NCBI GenBank assembly: GCA_041501225.1
Contig: JBGQNR010000319.1
Location: 1 to 5,477, forward strand
Length of the DNA stretch: 5,477 nt
DNA from: JAFNAG01 sp041501225
GTDB lineage: Bacteria > Acidobacteriota > UBA6911
Direction of reading: 5' to 3'
Part shown: positions 1 to 5,366 of the stretch, one piece after another
How positions within the stretch are numbered: the first letter of the stretch is position 1
Layout: every line of letters starts with the position of its first letter
Program-made: the position numbers and the translations under genes
Notes under the pieces: generated by a model
What the model was told of the DNA's origin: nothing
What the model saw: only the letters and a program-made list of their open reading frames with translations
The model's database searches: none

Positions 1-45
1 TAGAAAACAGGAGCCGGAAGTCTGTCTTGAATGTGCATTGCCGTG

Positions 46-495
46 TCAATGGGCAACAATCAGCGTGGGGAAAATGGCCAGCGACTGAGAACAACTGCGA
101 CGGCCGCGGTCATGTTCAAACCTCGCTTGTTTTGGGTCTAGTGATGGAACTGAAACACTAATGAACTTTTTGTCGGCTATGTTCCACCCCTGTCCGGGCA
201 TGCAATTAAGTGGAGAATGGAATCCACCCTCAGGATGGTAACCGATATAGAGTGTAACTGCTTTACCGTCAGGCTGGACGTAACGGCGGTTTATATAAGT
301 TTCGACGCGGAGCATCTCTAATTCCTGTCTAGTCATTTCCACCTGCGGGCCGCCAACCCAATTCCCTAGTTGCACCGGGAAAGTATCTACAGCTTCATGA
401 ACCGGGGCAACCTTTGGCTGTCTGTTTTTCACCAGCTCTATGGAGATCGCTCCTGACAGCAAGAATGCGCTCAATATAATCGCCCGGCGTATCAC
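46..495 (-). pseudogene. epsI: EpsI-family exosortase-associated protein, C-terminal half lost
   Basis: Resembles EpsI (DUF3485), the partner of exosortases in sorting PEP-CTERM proteins and exporting exopolysaccharide at the inner membrane. Residues 4-21 form an N-terminal signal/membrane helix. Residues 38-47 (TFPVQLGNWV) match the usual 'lg-W' entry of the domain, residues 81-86 are LYIGYH, and residues 93-104 give HSPLNCMPGQGW with the conserved Cys98. The start is GTG at 495, preceded by GAAGGAGAG at good spacing. Similarity fades after about residue 120. The family's later YWYQ-type segment is absent, and the tail (DRGRRSCSQSLAIF...) is unlike EpsI, so the 149-residue frame is well below the usual ~200 or more. 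No exosortase lies upstream, where an operon partner would be expected, and neither alternative frame before position 1 restores the missing part. Family call fairly sure; broken status likely; function doubtful. Confidence 0.8.
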
Positions 496-1263
496 AGGCT
501 CTCCTTCATATCAGCACTTTTTGCGGCTGTTTTGCAGCTATCTTACGATTTTTGAGGCAGTCGCGCTACATTATTCGGGATCCCGTTTCAGATGGAGATT
601 GATTGCGGGTGTTGGATTCATCTGGACTGGTGGCTGAATTTTAGTCGGTAATGGTAAAGTTAAGGACGAAAAAACGGCATTCTGGACGTAAACGGATAAA
701 CCGGACAAGTGGATACCGGGCCTCTAGCAGCCGGAGATTGGCGACCCGAGAAAATGGACACGGCCAATGCAATCCACTGGGATAGATTAAACTGGCTTTT
801 CCGCTGAAGATCCCCGCAGTGGGGAAGAGAGTGAAATTTGTCTGGCCCCCCTGACCTTGCGGGGGCGCGAACTTGTAGCAATCCCATTAATCTCAAGATA
901 ACACCTACCACAGGACACTCAGGAAGTCTGTCGGGAGCCCGGTTCTGCTACTCTGACTCCTGACAATGGAACCGGAACTTTTATTTTGAGGTCTAAGGTC
1001 GGAGTTTCTGCAATCATGCGGCGCAGCTCCTTTATCTACTTCTGATACACGAGCCTTACCTTCCTTGGGCTCCGCAGTACCACCAGGTTCACAACCACTA
1101 GGCCTTCGGAATGCTGCGATTCCGACTGCATTCGGTCCAGGCGGAACGAAAGATCCAACCGTTGGACACCTGGAGCACTGCACCTTCCCTGCCGCTTCTG
1201 CTCAACAGCAAGGTGATCGCACCATGAGAGAGGCCGAGCGGCCAGAACGGAGATTGGGCAGAT
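496..1263. other. 768-nt stretch without a supportable gene
   Basis: No frame on either strand shows a recognisable domain, a good ribosome site or sustained coding character. On the minus strand a short frame ending near 918 reads plausibly as protein (ELRRMIAETPTLDLKI). It is open only back to an in-frame TAG near 1040, and the neighbouring frame (EPKEGKARVSEVDK) would have to be joined by a frameshift. Another minus frame ends at about 570 (NPTPAINLHLKRDPE). These may be shards of a dead gene or chance. Two GC-rich hairpins occur, at 845-866 (GCCCCC/GGGGGC) and near 810-825 (TCCCC/GGGGA), neither followed by a T-run that would make a terminator. A 13-nt palindrome lies at 1154-1166. Confidence 0.4.
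845..866. repeat. GC-rich hairpin (6-bp stem)
   Basis: GCCCCC at 845-850 pairs perfectly with GGGGGC at 861-866 across a 10-nt loop. No T-run follows on either strand, so an intrinsic terminator is not supported. Role unknown; it could be a chance structure in non-coding sequence. Confidence 0.35.
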
Positions 1264-1883
1264 CTATTTAATAGCTGGTTCTACCAACCGCAAGAGGATT
1301 GGGTCTTGCACCTTGCCCTTGTGGACCTCGATCTGATAGGGATTCTCCCGCAAATCAGGAAGCCGGTCATCTTGCCGCCGAGCAAAAATCGAATAGTTGC
1401 CCTCGGGTAGATTATTAATTTCAAAGTTCCCATCGATGCTTATAAATCTTCGTGGTTTTGAGTTCAAATCCTGACCGTCCAAGGAAAGGAGATAAATGGT
1501 AAACACGAGGCTGGGATTGCCCGATGGATCAAGCACTCCGCCGTAGATCGCACCTCCGGTGATGGCAGGCTTGTCAGCGACCTTTTCGGAAGGCTGCAAA
1601 GTTATATTCAACGTCTTTGGGATTTGCTTGGGCTCCAGCTTTAGTTCCCAGTCAGCAAAGCCGGGCATGTAGACCTTAAGCTCCGTTACCTTTAGCCCGA
1701 AGTTGGCAATCGAGAATCGTCCTGAATTTCCTGTTTTGCCCTAAAGGTAACCTGAATGCTCCGTACCGTTCAATTCCGTGGAACCGCTGGCTGCAATGCG
1801 TACCGTCGCTCGAATGACCGGAATCCCATCGGGGGCGGTTACGGTTCCCGATATTAAATCTGCGGTTTGGAGCACGACTTCGG
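1264..1883 (-). pseudogene. carboxypeptidase-regulatory-like domain protein, N-terminus missing, internal amber stop
   Basis: One minus-strand frame runs through this stretch, interrupted only by TAG at 1741-1743. Upstream of the stop it reads LISGTVTAPDGIPVIRATV and downstream GNSGRFSIANFG...KVYMPGF. Together these form one carboxypeptidase-D regulatory-like (beta-sandwich) domain, a fold common in large acidobacterial surface and outer-membrane proteins. A second similar unit follows: GAIYGGVLDPSGNPS, then DGNFEINNLPEGNYSIFAR, ending ...LVEPAIK. The first ATG after the stop (1668) falls inside a strand of the first domain (YMPGF), so it is not a credible start. A single C-to-T change (CAG to TAG) would explain the lesion. 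No start or signal peptide is found at the upstream end. The frame instead runs into an attC-like sequence at 1884-1939, so the N-terminal part seems to have been cut off there. Domain call fairly sure; precise role unknown. Confidence 0.72.
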
Positions 1884-1939
1884 TCAGCGGCGAGCGAGCG
1901 TAGCCAAGCGAGTCCGCTGGAACGGCAGGTTAGGCGTCA
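1884..1939 (-). repeat. attC-like recombination site lacking its R' core
   Basis: In order on the minus strand: R'' core GCCTAAC (1935-1929), a 5-nt spacer, L'' GTTCCAGCGG (1923-1914), a loop of about 20 nt, and L' CCGCTGA (1890-1884). L'' pairs with the L' arm with one extra base, matching the extrahelical base known in attC bottom-strand folds. The R' core GTTRRRY expected about 10 nt further is not there. The sequence instead runs into the carboxypeptidase-like domain frame. Confidence 0.55.
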
Positions 1940-2290
1940 CCTGAGGTCCAGCAGGAAGCGTGTGAGAGCGGCGACTCCAAAGACGGTACAGACTTCGAAG
2001 GCGCATGCACGAAACCAGAATAGGAACGTTCGGTTCGACTTGGCAAGCTGAATGTCGACGATGGCCAGGAGGGGAAGCGCGAGAAGGAGCAGGGCGAACC
2101 TGTTGCGAATGCCCGGAAGCGGGAGAAGAGCACCGACTGCGAGTCCAACGAGAACGAGGAAGAGAGACCATCCGATCTTCTTTGCCGCAGGAAAGGTGGA
2201 TCTGATGAAGAGCCGAAAACCGCTTGCCCAGAGGAGCGGGACGAGTATGAGAAAGGTTACCCATGCGATTCGATCGAGGGACGGGGTCAT
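1937..2290 (-). CDS. small four-helix membrane protein of the cassette, unknown function
   Basis: This 117-residue protein has about four hydrophobic helices (residues 8-27, 39-58, 64-82 and 88-113), with basic residues in the linkers (RLFIR, AAKKIG, RNR). It is therefore predicted to be a small inner-membrane protein. I recognise no family, and no catalytic motif is visible. The ATG at 2290 is preceded by GGAAAG about 4 nt upstream. The stop at 1937-1939 lies within the attC R'' extension, the tight packing typical of cassette genes. The ATG overlaps the TGA that closes the kinase-derived frame (ATGA). Other frames over this stretch are open but rich in Arg, Pro and Ser and look like shadows. 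It is the most intact gene in the left half of the window. Expression would probably depend on an upstream promoter. Confidence 0.68.
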   Translation of the reverse strand: MTPSLDRIAWVTFLILVPLLWASGFRLFIRSTFPAAKKIGWSLFLVLVGLAVGALLPLPGIRNRFALLLLALPLLAIVDIQLAKSNRTFLFWFRACAFEVCTVFGVAALTRFLLDLR

Positions 2291-2568
2291 GAGCTTTCCG
2301 CGGCTTCATGCGAGACGCCCGGCCTGACGCCTAACATGTAATAGGTGGATGGAGTCAATTGCCCGGTTATCCGTGGATAGAAGGAAGCCGCCTTAGCCTC
2401 CTGGGTGAAGCGCCGTTTGCGTTCGGGGTCCGCGACCTTCTCCGGCGGCAGGACCTTGAGCGCGACAAACCGGCCAAGGTGCAGATCCTGAGCCTTATAG
2501 ACGACACCCATGCCGCCTGCGCCGAGCTTCTCGGTAATCCGATAGTGGCCGAGCGTCTTGCCGATCAT
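2290..2568 (-). pseudogene. PknB-type Ser/Thr protein kinase, N-terminal fragment
   Basis: The first 62 residues are a textbook N-lobe of a bacterial Hanks-type kinase. The glycine-rich loop G16-A-G-G-M-G21 is followed by VVYKA, the ATP-anchoring lysine is K38 in VALKVL, and the alpha-C glutamate is E57 in QEAKAAS. Homology stops there, where ALNHPNI-like sequence would be expected. Catalytic HRD, DFG, the activation loop, the C-lobe and any sensor domain are absent, so it cannot phosphorylate anything. The last ~31 codons (FYPRITGQL...) are unrelated and run across the cassette border to a TGA at 2287-2289. The start is ATG at 2568 with GAGGGG about 9 nt upstream. Full-length acidobacterial relatives are many hundreds of residues long. 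The cut lies about 48 nt before the GTTAGGC border, so the cassette core did not itself make this break. Confidence 0.85.
2325..2335 (-). repeat. cassette left border, GTTAGGCGTCA core
   Basis: On the minus strand, GTTAGGC is a consensus integron core (GTTRRRY), with strand exchange after its first G. GTTAGGCGTCA here is the exact reverse complement of TGACGCCTAAC at 1939-1929, giving the unit 11-nt perfect inverted ends. Confidence 0.55.
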
Positions 2569-2718
2569 GAGCGAAGACCCCTCGCTTCCACGGTGCAGAA
2601 TGGCAAAACAGCGGGCTGATACGGGGCAATCGATGGCTACTGGGTCTTAGCCTCAGCGGGAGAGAGCAATCGTCAACCCGGTTCTGCTCCCTGTTATCTG
2701 TGCTTGAATATTTGTTGA

Positions 2719-2746
2719 GTCTAAACTCGGTTTCGCTTGCGATCAA
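2719..2746 (-). promoter_or_regulatory. weak sigma-70-like promoter candidate
   Basis: On the minus strand TTGATC (2746-2741) and TAGACT (2724-2719) are separated by exactly 17 nt, each matching 4 of 6 consensus positions. It points towards the kinase fragment, about 150 nt from its ATG. The match is weak and could be chance. Confidence 0.2.
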
Positions 2747-2795
2747 TAGAAATTGCTGGGCCGTAGCCGGTGTAAGGCTGATGGGTAGCGGTGAT

Positions 2796-2822
2796 GCACG
2801 AGTCCAACCGTTGGAATCGTGC
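2796..2822. repeat. 27-nt interrupted palindrome containing TCCAACCGTTGGA
   Basis: GCACGA and TCGTGC flank TCCAAC-C-GTTGGA, with a single mismatched pair between the two stem blocks. This gives a strong hairpin or dyad operator shape. The inner 13-mer recurs exactly at 1154-1166. No T-run follows. Confidence 0.4.
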
Positions 2823-2882
2823 CCCTCGCAATCAAATGCGGCCAGAGGTGTTGGGAGTACCGGGATACGCCCCCGGCGAGCG

Positions 2883-2902
2883 TCTGATTTAACCCAATCA
2901 GA
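2883..2902. repeat. short perfect hairpin (7-bp stem)
   Basis: TCTGATT at 2883-2889 pairs perfectly with AATCAGA at 2896-2902 around a 6-nt loop. No T-run follows directly on either strand, so it is not called a terminator. Confidence 0.35.
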
Positions 2903-3235
2903 TAGGAGGTTCGACAGCGATGATGCTTCTTTAAAGGCGCTTTTTTAATTGCCCGCTATCCTAGGTCGGGCATGGTGGAAGTCCTCCAAAGCGAAACCTA
3001 GCGAAAATCCGTAACCACCACTCTCCACCAACGTAGCCTTGTCCAAGCTCCTGCGGGCACTCTCGCGGGAGCCTTATTCCACAACAGACACCTCCTGGCA
3101 ATCGACAGTCCAAACAAGCTGCAAATTTGTCGCATGCCCCGGCACGAATCCTGCTTCCTATATGGGGCGATATTTTCGCTTGCCGCGATTAATCCCAAGC
3201 CCCCTGCCACTCCGGTCCTCTGAGCCCAGTCAAGG

Positions 3236-4194
3236 CTACTGAAGAGGGGGTTTTGCTCTTGTCGATTCGGCGACCTCGTAACATTCCCTCAGTGGTTCCA
3301 GGAGGCCCAGCTCCTGTTCCAGAATCTCCCTGTGAGCAACGATGAGATTTTCCAGATGCCCAAGTGCGCGAACATCTTCTGGACACGCCATGATCGCAGC
3401 GATGAAACTCCTCGCCGCATCGCAGTATCTTCCCAGACCCTGGAGAGCAATACCGAGGTTCTTGTGTCCGTTATATCGATCAGGATCGATCTTGATGGCG
3501 GCACGGCAGTGCTTCTCGGCTTCCTGATACCGGCTTTCCAGATTGAGGCAGTACCCCAGGTTGTTGCGGAGGAAATACCAGACAAGGTCCGGTTCCTGTG
3601 GTAACTCAAGCGCCCTGGAATAGGCTTCCAGCGCAGCTTTGTGGTCCCCCGATCGCTCCCGTGCCTGCCCCATGGCCAACAGGCACTCGGCCTTTTCACC
3701 AGTAGTATCCACCAAGACGAAAATCTTCTCGTAATAGCCGCAGGCGGCGCTGAACTGGCCCCCTTCAGAGCACTCCCCTGCAAACCCCCAGAGCGCTTGC
3801 ACGACATCGTCCCTGTTCTCTGTGCGCTGAGATAAAATCGAGAGCATGCGATCCACATCCTCGATGCTAATCCGGATGCGATCGCGTCCCCGTAGACAAG
3901 CGCCTTTTCGGCCTCTTCTAGCCTCTGGATGCCTGTTCTCATTAGTTGGAGCGCTGTTTTTAGTTCCGGTGCGATAGCATCAGGGGTGTGATAGAGTTGG
4001 TCGATACTCATTATTTCTCGCTCCTCTATGACCGATTTCCTTGGAGGGGTAAACGCGCCCGTTTCATCACCAACTCGCAGCGAGGAAAAGTCCCCGAGTG
4101 TATCGTTGTGGGCAGAGGTTTTGGCAAATTCTATTTGATTAAGGGGGACGGCAGTATCGGCTTGTTCTTTTTTTCGAAATGGAACGACATTCAT
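3236..4194 (-). CDS. TPR-repeat protein, split by a one-base frameshift
   Basis: Two overlapping frames form one gene. The first runs from ATG 4194 to about 3886 (103 residues, including MSIDQLYHTPDAIAPELK and LEEAEKALVYGD). The second continues ISIEDVDRMLSILSQR and ends at TAG 3236-3238. Restoring one C near 3888 gives about 319 residues. Counting from the GTG at 3856, four tetratricopeptide units lie at about 21-50, 55-87, 94-125 (NNLGYCLNLESRYQEAEKHC) and 129-160 (KNLGIALQGLGRYCDAARSF). They form a helical scaffold for protein-protein contacts. No signal peptide is seen, so it is probably cytoplasmic. ATG 4194 overlaps the stop of the upstream gene as ATGA, with AGGTGG 6 nt before it. An in-frame ATG at 4011 with GAGGAG 9 nt upstream is a second possible start. 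TPR identity is sure; partner and role unknown. Confidence 0.8.
4009..4026 (-). promoter_or_regulatory. internal ribosome site and alternative ATG of the TPR gene
   Basis: On the minus strand GAGGAG (4026-4021) stands 9 nt before ATG (4011-4009), which begins MSIDQLYHTP. It is a better Shine-Dalgarno match than the one at the upstream ATG 4194. The 61-residue N-terminal part (MNVVPFRKKEQ...) may therefore be optional, or the ATG 4194 start may be wrong. Confidence 0.35.
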
Positions 4195-4911
4195 TTCATG
4201 CCACCTAAGAACGGGCTGACATCACGTCGTAGGACGTGCAGCGCCTGTTCAATCCAATCCTGCACTCGAAGCTGAGAGACGGGAACCATCTCGATTGTAA
4301 AATAGTCGAAATCCAATACCAGTAGGTTGTGCGTCAACGTCTGAGGATCAAATGGAGTCTCTGGGGGGGGGATCAAGTTCATATTTTCGTTGCTCAGATT
4401 TAACGCGCAGTGTCGCTCCGAGAGACTTTCCTTCCCACCGAACGACATATTCTCCAGAGTGTGGTTCTGCATCGATACCGAAATGAGGGCCCGTTGGAAA
4501 CCTAACAACGTTCATAGAGAAAAAAGCCTCAGCGGACTCGGAGGACTTGTCATATGCCTTAACATAAATTGGCCTTACGCCAACGCGAGCATAGCTATTG
4601 ATTTCCAATTTCTTGGTTACGAGTTCAAGGAAAGGATCGGCAATTTGGACGAGGTCTTGTGGGACGCGATGAGGTCGGGAATCAACGACTGTTGTTCTGT
4701 CAATGGAGATTGAGAGGGTATACCTATTCTCAAGGATAAACGTAGTTATCCCCGGCTCCCCTTTGACATTTTTCAATTTCGGCCAACGGCCAAGCGCCTG
4801 AGTCCAAATCCCGCCGGCACGATCCCAATGTAAATATGCGGGATCGTATCTGACTTCAAATGCTAATCGGTCAACCTTAAAATCCTGCAAGGTAATGTGG
4901 GAAAGTGGCAT
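4191..4911 (-). CDS. protein of unknown function (possibly TIGR04255-like), split at a C9 homopolymer
   Basis: The N-terminal frame runs from ATG 4911 (MPLSHITLQDFKVDRLAFEV...) to the nine-C tract, after which it would end at 4348. The second frame takes over at the same tract and ends ...PFLGGMK at 4191. With eight C's the two join as ...KYELDPPPETPFDPQ... into one 239-residue protein. The middle (YARVGVRPIYV) and the end (NLLVLDFDYF, then VQDWIEQALHVLRRDVSPFL) recall the sporadically distributed TIGR04255 family. That is judged by pattern only and is tentative. No signal peptide, membrane helix or catalytic motif is visible. GGAGAGG lies about 7 nt before ATG 4911, and a perfect palindrome lies 22 nt upstream. 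The stop overlaps the TPR gene start by 4 nt, so the two are probably translated together and may act together. Confidence 0.65.
4363..4371 (-). repeat. nine-base C homopolymer at the reading-frame junction
   Basis: There are nine G's on the plus strand (C9 in the coding strand). Nine C's put the gene out of frame, while eight make one 239-codon frame. The lesion sits exactly where a slippage-prone tract lies, between two well-formed coding segments. It could be a switchable tract, a transcriptional slippage site or a sequencing indel. Confidence 0.7.
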
Positions 4912-5018
4912 GTTGTGGCCTCTCCAGAACGACCAGATTAACTAATCTGGCATAATGTGCTTTCGAGAATCAATGATTTCAGCATTTTTATCGTGTTCCC
5001 TCACAGGGTCCCTGGCCT
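4912..5018 (-). promoter_or_regulatory. leader region of the two-gene unit with an operator-like palindrome
   Basis: CCAGATTA (4933-4940) and TAATCTGG (4943-4950) form a perfect 8-bp dyad with a 2-nt centre, ending 22 nt before ATG 4911. As DNA it resembles a dimer operator. As RNA it could fold into a 7-bp hairpin just ahead of the ribosome site. The TCTGG in GTTCTGGAGAGG next to that site could also pair with the CCAGA arm. I see no convincing -35/-10 pair; TTGATT and TATGCC nearby are too close together. Confidence 0.4.
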
Positions 5019-5366
5019 TTAGACTACAACAATCTCTTGGAACCGTTCTGAACCATTCCTACTAGAGAAGTTAATAAGCACGGCGCCCTCAGTGTCGGAC
5101 ATTCGAGTTTCAGCGAAGGCCCGGCAGCGCGCCGAATCAAAACCTGCCCGGCCCCCCACGTTGCCAATAACGGGCCTGATCTCCGGCGCCAGGTCCGGGC
5201 CGGATCGGCCGCAAATGGCGCAGATTGCCAGATCCGGTTGGCGTATCTCGAAAATGCCGGAATCTTGAGTTTTGCCGTTGTGACCTATCGGCCCTCGAAG
5301 GATTTTGCGTTTATCCGGCCGTGGTTGAACGATCGCACTGCTATTGACCTTCTGTTTGAATCGGAC
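5019..5366 (-). pseudogene. start-less open frame with a CxxC motif, possible gene remnant
   Basis: There are 115 codons without a stop on the minus strand, ending TAA at 5019-5021, just upstream of the 4911 gene. Residues 49-52 are CAIC, in LAICAICGRSGPDL, and a third cysteine is at residue 81. This suggests a zinc-binding or disulfide remnant but is not enough for a family call. First codon positions are rich in G and A, as in real genes. No ATG appears before residue 89 and no GTG before about residue 70. The plus strand is open over the same codons (to a TGA near 5429), so the strand choice is not certain. A second minus frame enters from the window edge and stops at 5378-5380 (...LGQAIPNWNRCLAIGAWL). 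It may be the upstream half of the same gene after a frameshift. Confidence 0.3.

Larger units (their letters stand above)
1884..2334 (-). mobile_element. lone integron-type gene cassette (CALIN-like remnant)
   Basis: Read on the minus strand, the unit opens just after the G of GTTAGGCGTCA (2335-2325), has a 44-nt leader, carries a single small ORF, and closes with TGACGCCTAAC (1939-1929) overlapping the ORF's stop codon. An attC-like fold then follows. These are the usual traits of an integron cassette: one promoterless gene, a short leader, and a recombination site directly at the stop. The 11-nt ends are exact inverted complements and would form the outer stem of attC in the circular cassette. 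No integrase gene or second attC is in the window, and the right-hand core (GTTRRRY) is missing. The cassette therefore looks fixed in place and partly degraded. An alternative is another mobile unit with GTTAGGCGTCA inverted ends. Confidence 0.6.
2569..3235. other. 667-nt stretch without a supportable gene
   Basis: Open frames exist on both strands (for example 2700-2948 plus and 2998-3210 minus), but their translations lack domains, signal sequences or credible ribosome sites. I treat them as chance. The stretch contains a weak minus-strand promoter candidate (2719-2746), a 27-nt hairpin (2796-2822), a 7-bp hairpin (2883-2902) and a short GCCCG/CGGGC stem (2951-2971). It separates the end of the TPR gene from the kinase fragment. 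Confidence 0.4.

Noticed and set aside
918..1929. Amber recoding: one minus frame holds TAGs at 1741, 1264 and near 1040 and otherwise stays open to about 918.
   Set aside because: The segment after the 1264 TAG has no domain character and is rich in Trp, Cys and His, while ...LVEPAIK is a natural end. The TPR gene also ends in an ordinary TAG. Only the 1741 codon clearly interrupts coding sequence, and a point mutation explains it.
938..2688. Direct 12-nt repeat CCCGGTTCTGCT at 938-949 and 2677-2688.
   Set aside because: About one shared 12-mer is expected by chance in a sequence this long, and the flanks do not match.
2850..2935. Possible tRNA around GGTTCGA near 2907.
   Set aside because: No complementary T-stem, no acceptor stem and no anticodon arm could be placed around it.
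2951..2971. GCCCG/CGGGC hairpin next to a T6 run (2941-2946) as an intrinsic terminator.
   Set aside because: The T-run lies 5' of the stem on the plus strand and reads as A's on the minus strand, so neither strand has the stem-then-T order; the loop is also long (11 nt).
3289..3850. Long minus frame overlapping the TPR repeats (continuation of the ATG 4194 frame after 3886).
   Set aside because: Its translation is full of Trp, Ser and Arg with no TPR signature, whereas the neighbouring frame shows four clear TPR units; it is a shadow after the frameshift.
4160..4180. A7 run near the start of the TPR gene as a programmed -1 frameshift site (A AAA AAA in frame).
   Set aside because: A -1 shift there meets a TAA about ten codons later and does not reach the downstream TPR frame, so it cannot explain the split gene.
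5040..5059. Imperfect 10-nt tandem (GAACCGTTCT GAACCATTCC).
   Set aside because: Only two copies with mismatches, and it falls inside the possible CxxC remnant frame; not enough for a repeat or operator call.
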